Assembly (NCBI RefSeq): GCF_965249985.1
Contig: NZ_OZ252280.1
DNA length: 64,000 nucleotides
Reading direction: 5' to 3' (one strand)
DNA from: Algiphilus sp022763315
Lineage (GTDB): Bacteria; Pseudomonadota; Gammaproteobacteria; Nevskiales; Nevskiaceae
Under the pieces are notes generated by a model, which was given only the letters and a program-made list of their open reading frames with translations, did no database searches and was not told the DNA's origin. A program made the position numbers and the translations under genes. Below, piece after piece: positions 51,389-60,608 of the stretch. Each line of letters opens with the position of its first letter. The stretch's first letter is position 1.

Positions 51389-52684
51389 TCAGCGGACCTG
51401 GCCGTCGCCGTAGACGATCCACTTCTCGGAGGTCAGCCCTTCGAGGCCGACCGGGCCGCGCGCGTGGAATTTGTCGGTACTGATGCCAATCTCGGCCCCC
51501 AGGCCGTATTCGAAGCCATCGGCAAAGCGCGTAGAGGCATTGACCATCACCGATGCGGAATCCACCTCGCGCAGGAAGCGGCGCGCCGTCGTGTAGTTCT
51601 CAGTCACGATGGATTCGGTGTGTCCGGAGCTGTAGCGAGCGATGTGCGCCATGGCGCCGTCGACGCCATCGACCACGGCGATGGACAGGGTCGGCCCCAG
51701 ATATTCGGTACGCCAATCGGCTTCGCTGGCACTGTCGATATCGGTCAGAATTGCGCAGGTGCGTTCGCAGCCACGCAATTCGATGTGATAGGGCGCATAG
51801 CGCTTCTGCAGCTCTGGCAGCAGGGTGGGCGCGACCGCCGCGTCCACAAGCAATGTCTCCATCGCATTGCACACGCCGAAACGCTGTGTCTTGGCGTTGA
51901 CGGCGATGCCAATGGCCTTGTCGTGATCAGCGTCCGCGTCGATGTAGACATGGCAGATGCCATCCAGATGCTTGATGACCGGCATGCGGGCGTGCTCGGC
52001 GACAAAGGCCACCAGACCCCGTCCGCCGCGCGGAATGAGCACGTCGATGCAGTCCGGCATGGCCAGCATGGCGCCTACCGCCGCGCGATCGCTGAAGGGC
52101 ACGACCTGCACCACGTCGGCGGGAAGGCCGGAGGCACGCAGCGCGCGCTGGATGACCTCGCCGATGGCGCGGTTCGACGCCAGCGCCTCGGAGCCCCCGC
52201 GCAGCACGCAGGCGTTGCCGCTCTTAATGCAGAGGGCCGCGGCGTCGGCGGTCACATTGGGCCGGGATTCAAAGACGATGCCAACCACGCCCAGTGGCAC
52301 GCGCATGCGCCCCACCTCGATACCGGAGGGGCGTTGGGTCAGCTCACGGATGGAACCCACCGGATCCGGCAGGTCGGCCACCTGACGCACACCGTCCGCC
52401 ATGGCCTGGACGCGGTCCGGATTGAGTTCGAGGCGCTCCAGCAGTGCGCTGTCCAGTTTGTGATCGCGTGCTGCCTTCATGTCCCGGGCGTTGGCCGCCA
52501 CGATGGCGTCCTGCGCCTCGAGCAGGGCATCAGCCAACGCGTAGAGTGCGGCATTCTTGATGCCTGTCTCGGCACGGGCGATGAAGGGCGCAGCAGCACG
52601 CGCGCGGGTACCCACGGCGCGCATGCGGCTTTCGACGGATTGCGGGGAGGCTGAGCTATCGGCAGCCAGTGCTATATCTTGCAT
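51389..52684 (-). CDS. proA: Gamma-glutamyl phosphate reductase
   Basis: This 431-residue NADPH-dependent enzyme makes glutamate-5-semialdehyde for proline. It belongs to the aldehyde dehydrogenase superfamily: PLGVVGIVFESRPNVTADAA, LRGGSEAL and the catalytic Cys in RFGVCNAMETLLVD. It ends GLEGLTSEKWIVYGDG, the ProA signature. The ATG at 52684 overlaps holA by 13 bases. Its partner proB is not in the window. Confidence 0.95.
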   Translation of the reverse strand: MQDIALAADSSASPQSVESRMRAVGTRARAAAPFIARAETGIKNAALYALADALLEAQDAIVAANARDMKAARDHKLDSALLERLELNPDRVQAMADGVRQVADLPDPVGSIRELTQRPSGIEVGRMRVPLGVVGIVFESRPNVTADAAALCIKSGNACVLRGGSEALASNRAIGEVIQRALRASGLPADVVQVVPFSDRAAVGAMLAMPDCIDVLIPRGGRGLVAFVAEHARMPVIKHLDGICHVYIDADADHDKAIGIAVNAKTQRFGVCNAMETLLVDAAVAPTLLPELQKRYAPYHIELRGCERTCAILTDIDSASEADWRTEYLGPTLSIAVVDGVDGAMAHIARYSSGHTESIVTENYTTARRFLREVDSASVMVNASTRFADGFEYGLGAEIGISTDKFHARGPVGLEGLTSEKWIVYGDGQVR

Positions 52685-53715
52685 AAGGCTCTGGGCAGAA
52701 AACCCGGGGGAACAGCGCCACTTGCGACGCCGCACCATGTTAGCAGGTCGTCCCAGGCGGCATGGGCCTGTCCCTGCTTTGCGGCGCTGTCGATTTCAGC
52801 CAGCCAACGCAGCAGCGCCTGCACCTGCCCGGCGCGACTGCGGCGCAGCGCGGTCCCCAGGTGACGCGCACGCGCGCCGAAAACGCCACCGGATTTGGCC
52901 GCCGCACGGACATCGCCACTGCGCGCGTAGGCGCGTTGGGCAGCGTGCCATTGCCGGACCACGTAGGCCAGGCCACCGGTGATGGCGGGGAGTTCGGTAC
53001 CGTCGCGACGGAGCTGGCGCGCCGCGCGTAGCGCACCGCTGGCGTCCCCGGCAAAGACACGGTCCATCAACGAGAAAGGATCGAAACGCGCCATGTCCGC
53101 GCCCAAATCCCAGACCGTTTCCGCGGTGACGGGGGCCGCATCGGCGCCCTGCAGCGCCTTGAGCTGATCGATCATCTGCGCGGCCGCCAGCAGGTGCCCC
53201 TCGCTGCAGGCGGCGATCGCCTCCACCGCTTCGCCATCGGCGCGCAGACCCCGCTGCTGCATGCGATTGCGGATCCAGCCGGGTGCTTCCTCGCTCGCCA
53301 CCTTCCAGGCGTAGACCAGCTGCGCCGTCTTTTCCAGTTGGCCGAACCACTTGGTCTTGCGCGCCCGGCTGTCGTGACTGCCGGCGATGACCAGCAGCGC
53401 GATGTCCTCGCCGCCGCTCTCGAAGGCTTCCATCAGTGCCTGTGCCGCCTTGGCGTCCAGTGCGCCGGGCAGGCGCAGCTCGAAGAGCCGCTGTTCGGCA
53501 AACAACGAAGGGCTGGCGCATTCGGCACTGAGCCGTGACCAGTCGAAAGCGGCATCAGCATGCATCTGCTCGCGTGCGCCATAGCCGGCCGCGCGCAACC
53601 CAGCGCGGATGGCGTCGGCGCCCTCTTCTATCAGCAGCGGCTCATCGCCCGCGATCACCCAGAAGCGACCGGGCTTGCGCAAAGCACTTTCGAGCTGGTC
53701 GGGGCGAATGGGCAT
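52672..53715 (-). CDS. holA: DNA polymerase III subunit delta
   Basis: This 347-residue clamp-loader subunit opens the beta sliding clamp. It begins with the typical RPDQLESAL and WVIAGDEPLLIEEGADAIR, has RLFELRLPGALDAKAAQALMEAF and ends in the helical collar domain. It starts at ATG 53715, about 110 bases after the ribosomal alpha operon, from which it is separated by an intrinsic terminator. The common upstream neighbour lptE is absent here. Confidence 0.93.
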   Translation of the reverse strand: MPIRPDQLESALRKPGRFWVIAGDEPLLIEEGADAIRAGLRAAGYGAREQMHADAAFDWSRLSAECASPSLFAEQRLFELRLPGALDAKAAQALMEAFESGGEDIALLVIAGSHDSRARKTKWFGQLEKTAQLVYAWKVASEEAPGWIRNRMQQRGLRADGEAVEAIAACSEGHLLAAAQMIDQLKALQGADAAPVTAETVWDLGADMARFDPFSLMDRVFAGDASGALRAARQLRRDGTELPAITGGLAYVVRQWHAAQRAYARSGDVRAAAKSGGVFGARARHLGTALRRSRAGQVQALLRWLAEIDSAAKQGQAHAAWDDLLTWCGVASGAVPPGFLPRALCKI

Positions 53716-53772
53716 GGTGCGTCGGTCAGAATCGGTGCGTCAAAGCGTAGCGCAGGCCATCTTGCCTAACGC

Positions 53773-53797
53773 AAAAAGCCGGCGTGAAGCCGGCTTT
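53773..53797. terminator. Intrinsic terminator after rplQ
   Basis: On the minus strand AAAGCCGGC, loop TTCAC, GCCGGCTTT is followed by further T residues. It lies 28 bases after the rplQ stop and ends the alpha operon before holA. The A tract on the other side would also allow function in the plus direction. Confidence 0.9.
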
Positions 53798-53825
53798 CTA
53801 CACGCATCAGAATGACCCCCGCCGA

Positions 53826-54242
53826 TCAGGCGTTTGCCGTCTCTGCTGGCTGCTCTGCCTCGCTGTTCTGCTTGGCGGCAACGGCCTGACGGTCCACCAG
53901 CTCGATGTAGGCCATCGGCGCATTGTCACCCGGGCGGAAACCGCAACGCACGATGCGCAGGTAGCCACCGGGACGCTCGGCGTGACGCGGTCCGATCTCG
54001 TTGAACAGCTTCTGCACCATTTCGCGGTCGCGCAGACGCGAAAACACCAGCCGGCGATTGGCGACGCTATCGTCCTTGGCGCGCGTGATGATCGGTTCAG
54101 CGTGACGACGCAGTACCTTGGCACGATGCACCGTAGTGCGGATGATCTCATGCCGGAACAGAGCATTGGTCAGGCTCTGCAGGTTTGCGTTGTGGTGGCC
54201 GGAATGCACTCCGACCCGATTTTTCACCTTTCTATGACGCAT
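53826..54242 (-). CDS. rplQ: Large ribosomal subunit protein bL17
   Basis: This 138-residue protein starts MRHRKVKNRVGVHSGHHNANLQSL and carries NRRLVFSRLRDREMVQKLFNEIGPR, typical of L17. It has an Ala/Glu-rich C-terminal tail. It is the last gene of the alpha operon, followed by an intrinsic terminator. Confidence 0.96.
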   Translation of the reverse strand: MRHRKVKNRVGVHSGHHNANLQSLTNALFRHEIIRTTVHRAKVLRRHAEPIITRAKDDSVANRRLVFSRLRDREMVQKLFNEIGPRHAERPGGYLRIVRCGFRPGDNAPMAYIELVDRQAVAAKQNSEAEQPAETANA

Positions 54243-54276
54243 GGTATCTGCTCGTTCTCAGCGGTTAGGCGCGGTA

Positions 54277-55254
54277 TTAGGCGGTGGTCTTGGGCGGCGA
54301 CCAGTTCTCGAGCTCCATTCCGAGCTCCAGATCCTTGCTGGCCAGCGCGTCCTTGATTTCGTTCAGGGACTTCTTGCCCAGATTCGGCGTCTTCATCAGC
54401 TCGGTTTCCTTGCGCTGCACCAGATCGCCGATGTAGTAGATGCTCTCAGCCTTCAGGCAGTTGGCCGACCGCACGGTCAGCTCGAGATCGTCGATCGGAC
54501 GCAGCAGCAGCGGGTTGACTTCCTTGCGCTGGCTCTCGCTCGCCTCTTCGGCCTCGGCTTCGAGGTCGACAAAGACGGAGAGCTGGTCGCGCAGGATGCG
54601 TGCTGCCAGCCGTACCGCTTCGCCGGCGTCGATGCAGCCGTTGGTGTCGACGTCCAGCACCAGCTTGTCGAGGTCGGTGCGCTGCTCGACACGCGCGCGC
54701 TCGACGCTGTAGCTGGCGCGACGCACCGGGCTGTAGCTGGCATCCAGCCGAAGCTGGCCGATGGTCGCGCCCTCGTCGTCATTGTGGCGTTGCGTCACGG
54801 GCTGGTAGCCCCGACCACGGGTGACGTGCAAGGTCATGTCCAGCGTGCCGCCGGTCAGGTTGGCGAGCTCGAGCTCGGGATTCACGATCTCGACGTCATG
54901 GTCGAGCGTGATGTCCGCGGCGGTCACCGGTCCGGTGCCTGACTTCTTCAGCGTGAGGGTGGCCTCGTCGCGCGCATTCAAGCGCAGCGCCAGGTTCTTC
55001 ACGTTGAGGAGAATGTCGATGACGTCTTCCTGCACACCTTCCAGCGCGGAATACTCGTGCACCACACCTTCGATCTGTACCTCGGTCACGGCGGCGCCGG
55101 GGATCGAGGAGAGAAGGATGCGACGCAGAGCATTCCCCAGGGTGTGCCCGAAGCCGCGCTCCATCGGTTCGAGGGACACGCGCGCACGATAGGCGCTGAT
55201 CGCCTCGACATTGACGTTTCGCGGCTTAAGCAAATCGGAAACTTGACCCTGCAT
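54277..55254 (-). CDS. rpoA: RNA polymerase subunit alpha
   Basis: This 325-residue protein has the N-terminal dimerisation domain (EPMERGFGHTLGNALRRILLSS) and the C-terminal DNA- and activator-contact domain. That domain includes VRSANCLKAESIYYIGDL with the Arg and Asn that bind UP elements, and PNLGKKSLNEIKDAL. GAGGTGG precedes the start. It is in the usual rpsD-rpoA-rplQ order. Confidence 0.97.
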   Translation of the reverse strand: MQGQVSDLLKPRNVNVEAISAYRARVSLEPMERGFGHTLGNALRRILLSSIPGAAVTEVQIEGVVHEYSALEGVQEDVIDILLNVKNLALRLNARDEATLTLKKSGTGPVTAADITLDHDVEIVNPELELANLTGGTLDMTLHVTRGRGYQPVTQRHNDDEGATIGQLRLDASYSPVRRASYSVERARVEQRTDLDKLVLDVDTNGCIDAGEAVRLAARILRDQLSVFVDLEAEAEEASESQRKEVNPLLLRPIDDLELTVRSANCLKAESIYYIGDLVQRKETELMKTPNLGKKSLNEIKDALASKDLELGMELENWSPPKTTA

Positions 55255-55329
55255 GGACGCGTACCACCTCGAGAATTCTTCGAATGAACCTCCCAGCGGG
55301 AGGACAGCAAAAACGGGCTTGCTGCTGCC

Positions 55330-55953
55330 TTACTTGGAGTAGAGCTCGACGACCAGGTTTTCGTTGATGTCCGGAAGGATCTGATCGCGTTCCGGGGCCG
55401 CCTTGAAGGTGCCCTTGAGGCCCTTCTCGTCCACCTGTACCCAGTCGGGGAAACCCACCTGCGAGGCGATCGACAGCGACTCCGTGATGCGCGACTGCTT
55501 CCGCGCCTTTTCACGCACTTCGATGACATCGCCTTCACTGACCTGATAGGAAGGGATGTTGACCGTCACGCCATTGACGCTGATCGCCTTGTGGTTGACC
55601 AACTGGCGTGCCTCGGCCCGAGTCGCGCCGAAGCCCATGCGGTAGACCACATTGTCAAGGCGACATTCCAGCATCTGCAGCAGCAGCACACCGGTGGAGC
55701 CCTTGGCCTGCTGCGCCTTGAGATAGTAATTGCGGAACTGGCGCTCGAGCACGCCATACATCTGGCGCAACTTCTGCTTTTCGCGCAGCTGAAGCGCGTA
55801 ATCCGAAAGCCGCTGGCGGCGGCCAGCACCCTGCTGCCCCGGCGGGGTATCCAGCTTGCACTTGCTTTCCAGCGAACGCCCGCGTCCCTTGGTCATCAGG
55901 TCGGTGCCTGCACGGCGGGACTGCTTGCACTTCGGTCCGGTGTACTTAGCCAT
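55330..55953 (-). CDS. rpsD: Small ribosomal subunit protein uS4
   Basis: This 207-residue 16S rRNA-binding assembly protein starts MAKYTGPKCKQSRRAGTDL and has the S4 RNA-binding motif GFGATRAEARQLVNHKAISVNG. Only two Cys (9 and 32) remain of the four-Cys zinc form. In E. coli S4 represses its own operon by binding the leader upstream of rpsM. The ATG at 55953 is the conserved start. Confidence 0.96.
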   Translation of the reverse strand: MAKYTGPKCKQSRRAGTDLMTKGRGRSLESKCKLDTPPGQQGAGRRQRLSDYALQLREKQKLRQMYGVLERQFRNYYLKAQQAKGSTGVLLLQMLECRLDNVVYRMGFGATRAEARQLVNHKAISVNGVTVNIPSYQVSEGDVIEVREKARKQSRITESLSIASQVGFPDWVQVDEKGLKGTFKAAPERDQILPDINENLVVELYSK

Positions 55954-55967
55954 AGTCTTTCTCCGTC

Positions 55968-56363
55968 CTAGACGCGGCGACGCTTGGGCGGCCGGCAACC
56001 GTTATGCGGAATCGGCGTAACGTCCGTGATATTGGTGATCTTGAAGCCCGCCGAATTCAGTGCACGCACGGCGGACTCGCGACCCGGGCCAGGCCCGTTG
56101 ACGAAAACCTCCAGGTTCTTGACGCCATGCTCCGCCGCACCCTGACCGGCGCGCTCGGCCGCGACCTGCGCGGCGAAGGGCGTGGACTTGCGCGAACCGC
56201 GGAAGCCGCAGGCACCCGAGGTGCACCATGACAGGGCGTTACCCTGGCGGTCCGAGATCAGAATGATCGTGTTGTTGAAGCTGGCGTGAACGTGCGCAAC
56301 ACCGTCAGTGATGTTCTTCTTGACGCGCTTGCGCTTGGAGGAGGAGGTATTCGGAGATGCCAT
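55968..56363 (-). CDS. rpsK: Small ribosomal subunit protein uS11
   Basis: This 131-residue protein has GVAHVHASFNNTIILISDRQGN, SSGACGFRGSRKSTPFAAQ and TDVTPIPHNGCRPPKRRRV, all classical S11. The N terminus has a basic extension (SSKRKRVKKNI). It is in the usual rpsM-rpsK-rpsD order. Confidence 0.96.
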   Translation of the reverse strand: MASPNTSSSKRKRVKKNITDGVAHVHASFNNTIILISDRQGNALSWCTSGACGFRGSRKSTPFAAQVAAERAGQGAAEHGVKNLEVFVNGPGPGRESAVRALNSAGFKITNITDVTPIPHNGCRPPKRRRV

Positions 56364-56384
56364 GTATGAGGACTCGACTTAGCT

Positions 56385-56750
56385 TTACTTCTTCTTGCCG
56401 GCGATGGCGCGGCGGGGTCCCTTACGGGTACGCGCATTGGTCCGGGTACGCTGACCGCGCACCGGCAGACCACGCTTGTGACGGTTGCCGCGGTAGCAGC
56501 CAAGGTCGACAAGACGCTTGATGTTCATTGAAATTTCACGACGGAGGTCACCCTCCACCGTGTAGGCGGCCACAGCGCTACGCAGGGCTTCCAGCTCTGC
56601 CTCGGTCAATTCCTTGATCGGCTGCGCCGGATTGACGTTGGCGGCCTCGCAGATCGCGCGGGCGCGGGTGTTACCCACCCCATAAATCGACTGCAACGCG
56701 ATCACCGCGTGCTTGTTCGCCGGAACATTGATGCCTGCTATACGGGCCAT
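56385..56750 (-). CDS. rpsM: Small ribosomal subunit protein uS13
   Basis: This 121-residue subunit-bridge protein starts MARIAGINVPANKHAVIALQ and ends RGQRTRTNARTRKGPRRAIAGKKK, typical of S13. It is the first gene of the alpha operon, with a good promoter about 45-75 bases upstream of its ATG. Confidence 0.96.
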   Translation of the reverse strand: MARIAGINVPANKHAVIALQSIYGVGNTRARAICEAANVNPAQPIKELTEAELEALRSAVAAYTVEGDLRREISMNIKRLVDLGCYRGNRHKRGLPVRGQRTRTNARTRKGPRRAIAGKKK

Positions 56751-56796
56751 GCGCTTCGAACTCCTGGGAAATCAGCGGCGCTGAAAAAGGCGCGGG

Positions 56797-56824
56797 ATTG
56801 TAAACGACTGACTGAAAAAATCAA
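56797..56824 (-). promoter_or_regulatory. Sigma70-type promoter of the alpha operon
   Basis: On the minus strand -35 TTGATT (56819-56824), 16-base spacer, -10 TACAAT (56797-56802). The start would be near 56790 and leave a leader of about 40 bases before rpsM. The gap between rpmJ and rpsM (56751-56923, 173 bases) is the only large one inside the ribosomal block. A short GTGGG/CCCAC stem just upstream of the T-rich -35 region might end rpmJ messages. Confidence 0.65.
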
Positions 56825-56923
56825 GTGGGCAAAGGCCACCCACCGGCGGGCGTTGCCCAACGGCCTGCCCCGCCTGCCCGGCACTGCGGCAACGCATGCG
56901 AGCTGCGAACACGAAAATGGCGA

Positions 56924-57037
56924 TCAACCCTGGCGCTGCTTGTGGCGCGCATCCGTGCAGATCACGCGCACGGAGCCGTTGCGGCGAATCACCTTGCAGT
57001 TACGGCAGATCTTCTTGACTGAGGCACGAACTTTCAT
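56924..57037 (-). CDS. rpmJ: Large ribosomal subunit protein bL36
   Basis: This 37-residue zinc-ribbon protein (MKVRASVKKICRNCKVIRRN at the start) has all four ligands, Cys11, Cys14, Cys27 and His32, so it is the zinc-binding form. It follows secY by 20 bases. Confidence 0.95.
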   Translation of the reverse strand: MKVRASVKKICRNCKVIRRNGSVRVICTDARHKQRQG

Positions 57038-57057
57038 GACGACTTCCTGGACGCGGC

Positions 57058-58413
57058 CTAGCGGATCTGGCCCGCACGGCCGATGGTGTTGAGATTGGCT
57101 TTCTTGAGCACGCTCTCGTACTGGTGTGACATCAGATGCGACTGCAGCTGGGACATGAAGTCCATCGAGACCACCACCACGATCAGGAGCGAGGTGCCGC
57201 CAAAGTAGAAGGGCACGCTCCACTGCGAATACAGAATCTCCGGCATCAGACAGATGGCCGTGATGTAGGCGGCGCCGACGACCGTGATGCGAGTGAGCAC
57301 CGTGTCGATGTATTGCCCGGTCTGCAACCCGGGCCGGATACCGGGAATGAAGGCACCCGAACGCTTCAAATTATCGGCGGTGTCCTTGGAATCGAAGACG
57401 AGCGCCGTATAGAAGAAGCAGAAGAAGATGATCATGCTCGCGTAAAGCAGGATGTAGACCGGCTGGCCCGGCGAGAGTGTATTCGCCACGCTCTGCAACG
57501 GCCCAGAGCCGGCCTCGCCCATGAAGCGGATCAGCGACGCCGGGAACAGGATGATGCTGGAGGCGAAGATTGGCGGAATCACGCCCGCCATATTGACTTT
57601 GAGCGGCAGATGCTGGGTCTGCGCGGCGAACACGCGACGGCCCTGCTGGCGCTTGGCGTGCTGCACCGGAATCCGCCGCTGCGCCCGTTCCATGAAGACC
57701 ACGAACCAGGTCACCACCACCGCGAGGAACATGATCACCAGCACCTGGAAGGCGCTCATCTCACCCTCGCTGGTGAGCTGCGCGATCGAGCCCAAGGCCG
57801 ACGGAAGACCCGCGACGATGCCCGCGAAAATTAGGATGGAGATACCGTTGCCGATGCCGCGCTCGGTCACCTGCTCGCCCAACCACATCAGGAACATCGT
57901 GCCGGTGGTCAACGATACCGCCGCCACAAAGATGAAGCCGATGCCCGGACTAATGGCCACGCCGGAATTCTGCAGCGCCACCGAGGCGCCAATGGACTGG
58001 AACCCCGCCAGTACCAGGGTACCGTACCGCGTGTAGCGCGTAATCGTACGGCGGCCCTGCTCGCCTTCCTTGCGCAGTTCCTTGAGCTGCGGCACCACGG
58101 CCGACAGCAGCTGCATGATGATCGAGGCCGAAATGTACGGCATCACACCCAGCGCAAAGATCGACAACCGCTCCAACGCGCCGCCCGAGAACATGTTGAA
58201 CATGTCCAGGATGGAGCCGCGCTGCTGTTCGAACAACGCCGCCATCTGCACAGGATCGATGCCCGGCACCGGGATGAAAGTGCCAATTCGGAACACCACC
58301 AGGGCACCGAGCACGAACAGCAGGCGCGACCGCACCTCCCCCAATTTCGAGAGATCCGGCCTCATGCCGGGCGCGGCCGCGGCGCCTCCGGGCGCTTGTG
58401 GTTTACGTGCCAT
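57058..58413 (-). CDS. secY: Protein translocase subunit SecY
   Basis: This 451-residue inner-membrane channel protein has ten transmembrane helices. RIGTFIPVPGIDP opens TM1 and the plug, SASIIMQLL and GEQVTERGIGNGISILIFAGIVAGLP are hallmark segments. It exports unfolded proteins with SecE, SecG and SecA. It lies between rplO and rpmJ in the standard spc order. Confidence 0.97.
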   Translation of the reverse strand: MARKPQAPGGAAAAPGMRPDLSKLGEVRSRLLFVLGALVVFRIGTFIPVPGIDPVQMAALFEQQRGSILDMFNMFSGGALERLSIFALGVMPYISASIIMQLLSAVVPQLKELRKEGEQGRRTITRYTRYGTLVLAGFQSIGASVALQNSGVAISPGIGFIFVAAVSLTTGTMFLMWLGEQVTERGIGNGISILIFAGIVAGLPSALGSIAQLTSEGEMSAFQVLVIMFLAVVVTWFVVFMERAQRRIPVQHAKRQQGRRVFAAQTQHLPLKVNMAGVIPPIFASSIILFPASLIRFMGEAGSGPLQSVANTLSPGQPVYILLYASMIIFFCFFYTALVFDSKDTADNLKRSGAFIPGIRPGLQTGQYIDTVLTRITVVGAAYITAICLMPEILYSQWSVPFYFGGTSLLIVVVVSMDFMSQLQSHLMSHQYESVLKKANLNTIGRAGQIR

Positions 58414-58452
58414 GGTCAGCGATTCGTTGATTCGAAAGGATCAGTACTGGGT

Positions 58453-58899
58453 TCAGCCCGCGGCCGTTTCGGCGATGCTGCCGCCAGCGGCCTCGATGGC
58501 CTGGCGCGCACCCTTGGTGACCGCCACGCCGTTCAACGCCACCTTGCGCGTCAGCGTGCCCGAGCTGATCACCTTGGCCCGCTTGGCGGTACGCGCCACG
58601 ATGCCCGCTTCCTTCAGTGCCGCCAGGTCGATGCTGTCCAGCCCGCAGCTTTCCAGCTCGGACAAACGCACCTCAGCACAATCTCCCGCCATCTTGGAGC
58701 GGAAGCCGCGCTTGGGCAGGCGGCGCTGCAGCGGCATCTGGCCGCCTTCGAAGCCGACCTTGTTGTAGCCGCCGGAACGGGCGTGCTGGCCCTTGTGACC
58801 ACGACCCGCGGTCTTGCCAAGGCCGGACCCAATGCCGCGACCCACACGCTTGCGCGCGTGCTTCGAGCCAGCGGCGGGTTTGATGTCGTTCAGCTTCAT
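58453..58899 (-). CDS. rplO: Large ribosomal subunit protein uL15
   Basis: This 148-residue protein starts MKLNDIKPAAGSKHARKRVG with the Gly-rich GRGIGSGLGKTAGRGHKGQHAR region that threads into 23S rRNA. Usual position before secY. Confidence 0.96.
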   Translation of the reverse strand: MKLNDIKPAAGSKHARKRVGRGIGSGLGKTAGRGHKGQHARSGGYNKVGFEGGQMPLQRRLPKRGFRSKMAGDCAEVRLSELESCGLDSIDLAALKEAGIVARTAKRAKVISSGTLTRKVALNGVAVTKGARQAIEAAGGSIAETAAG

Positions 58900-58941
58900 G
58901 TGACGTATTCCCTACACGGCGCGCCAGAGCGCGCTATGGAT

Positions 58942-59130
58942 CTAGATATCTTCGACGCGGAGGAGGAACTCGGCCTTGCGCACCATGCCGAGATTCTCCG
59001 GCGTGGCGAGCACCTCGCGGCTATCCCCGATCTTGCGCAGGCCGAGGCCGTTGACGTTGTTCTGATGCTGCTTCTGACGCCCGGCCAGCGAGCGCACCAG
59101 GGTGACGCGAATCTTCTTGGCTTCAGACAT
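58942..59130 (-). CDS. rpmD: Large ribosomal subunit protein uL30
   Basis: This 62-residue protein (KIRVTLVRSLAGRQKQHQ, then VNGLGLRKIGDSREVLATP) matches L30. Its ATG at 59130 overlaps the rpsE stop by eight bases, a common coupled arrangement. Confidence 0.95.
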   Translation of the reverse strand: MSEAKKIRVTLVRSLAGRQKQHQNNVNGLGLRKIGDSREVLATPENLGMVRKAEFLLRVEDI

Positions 59131-59659
59131 GGGACGCAGCCTCCCGGCCCAGAATCTCTTCCACCGTCTTGCCACGCTTGGCCGCGACCTCTTCCGGCAG
59201 ATGCATGTCGGACAGGGCATTGATGGTGGCGCGCACCAGGTTGATCGGGTTGCGCGAACCGTAGCTCTTGGCCAGAACGTTCTGCACGCCGGCGACTTCG
59301 AACACTGCGCGCATGGCGCCACCGGCAATGACGCCGGTACCGCTCGAGGCCGGGCGCACGATGACGCGAGTGGCGCCGTGGTTGCCCTCAATCGCGTGCT
59401 GCACGGTCTCACCGGACAGCGCCACGCTTACCATGGTCTTGCGCGCACGCTCCATCGCCTTCTGGATGGCCACCGGCACTTCGCGCGCCTTGCCATAGCC
59501 GAAGCCGACGCGGCCCTGGCCATCGCCGACCACCGTCAAGGCGGTAAAGGCGAACTGCTTACCGCCCTTCACCGTCTTGGAGACGCGGTTGATGGTGATC
59601 AGCTTTTCCTGCAGATCACTGCCCTGGCCGCTGTCGTACTGGTTGTCCTGCTTACTCAT
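59123..59659 (-). CDS. rpsE: Small ribosomal subunit protein uS5
   Basis: This 178-residue decoding-accuracy protein has LQEKLITINRVSKTVKGGKQFAF and VVGDGQGRVGFGYGKAREVP, then ASSGTGVIAGGAMRAVFE. It starts three bases after rplR ends and overlaps rpmD. Confidence 0.96.
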   Translation of the reverse strand: MSKQDNQYDSGQGSDLQEKLITINRVSKTVKGGKQFAFTALTVVGDGQGRVGFGYGKAREVPVAIQKAMERARKTMVSVALSGETVQHAIEGNHGATRVIVRPASSGTGVIAGGAMRAVFEVAGVQNVLAKSYGSRNPINLVRATINALSDMHLPEEVAAKRGKTVEEILGREAASHV

Positions 59660-59662
59660 CGA

Positions 59663-60022
59663 TTAAAACTCCAGACCGGCTTCACGGGCGGCGTCGGCCA
59701 ACGCCTTGACCCGACCGTGGTACTTGAATCCCGAGCGGTCGAAGGCAACCGAGGTCACCCCGGCTTCCTTGGCGCGGCGTGCGATCTCGCTGCCCACGAT
59801 GGCTGCAGCGGCCACGTTGCCCGTCGAACCTTCGATGCGGGCGGCCACTTCCTTCTCGGTGGTGGCGGCGCTGGCGACCGTGCTTGCGGCATCGGGCGCA
59901 ATGATTTGCGCGTAGATATGGCGCGGCGTGCGGTTGATGCAGAGACGGTATTGGCCCAGATCACGGATCTTGGCTCGCGCCTTTCGCGCCCGACGCAGTC
60001 GGCTGTCTTTCTTGGTTTGCAT
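59663..60022 (-). CDS. rplR: Large ribosomal subunit protein uL18
   Basis: This 119-residue 5S rRNA-binding protein has RLCINRTPRHIYAQII and the C-terminal FDRSGFKYHGRVKALADAAREAGLEF signature. Usual position between rplF and rpsE. Confidence 0.96.
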   Translation of the reverse strand: MQTKKDSRLRRARKARAKIRDLGQYRLCINRTPRHIYAQIIAPDAASTVASAATTEKEVAARIEGSTGNVAAAAIVGSEIARRAKEAGVTSVAFDRSGFKYHGRVKALADAAREAGLEF

Positions 60023-60041
60023 GGCAATAAGTCCTGAGGCG

Positions 60042-60572
60042 CTACTTCTTCTTGGCTTCCTTCATGACAACGCGCTCGCCTTCATAGCGAACGCCCTTGC
60101 CCTTGTAAGGCTCCGGCGGGCGGATGGCCCGGATTTCCGCGGCCGCTTGGCCGACGGCCTGACGGTCCGCACCCGTGAGAACGATTTCGGTTTGCGTCGG
60201 TGTCTGCGCCGATACACCTTCCGGCAGCTGGTAATCCACCGGGTTGGAATAGCCCAGCTGAAGATTGATCTTGTTGCCCTGGGCAGCGGCACGGTAGCCG
60301 ACGCCGATCAACTGCAGCTTGCGCTGGAAGCCTTCGGTGACGCCCACCACCATGTTGTTCAGGTTGGCGCGCATGGTGCCCGCCATCGACGGATTCTTCT
60401 CCGCGCTGGCGTCGCTGACGCGGACCTTGTCTCCGTCCTGCTCGAGCTCGATGCCCGGGTACAGGGTCATGTGCAGCGTGGCTTTGCTGCCCTTCACCGC
60501 GACGGCACTTCCGTCGATGGTGACTTCGACCCCCTTCGGGATCGTGACTGGCGCTTTGGCAACTCGAAACAT
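60042..60572 (-). CDS. rplF: Large ribosomal subunit protein uL6
   Basis: This 176-residue protein starts MFRVAKAPVTIPKGVEVTI, has NNMVVGVTEGFQRKLQLIGVGYRA and ends PEPYKGKGVRYEGERVVMKE, all classical L6. Confidence 0.96.
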   Translation of the reverse strand: MFRVAKAPVTIPKGVEVTIDGSAVAVKGSKATLHMTLYPGIELEQDGDKVRVSDASAEKNPSMAGTMRANLNNMVVGVTEGFQRKLQLIGVGYRAAAQGNKINLQLGYSNPVDYQLPEGVSAQTPTQTEIVLTGADRQAVGQAAAEIRAIRPPEPYKGKGVRYEGERVVMKEAKKK

Positions 60573-60608
60573 GTTGCTGTTTCCTAGATAGCGGTGGTGA
60601 ACGTCGCC

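Noticed and set aside
51299..52654. A 451-codon plus-strand frame opposite proA
   Set aside because: It is antisense to an unambiguous ProA gene and has no coding signature.
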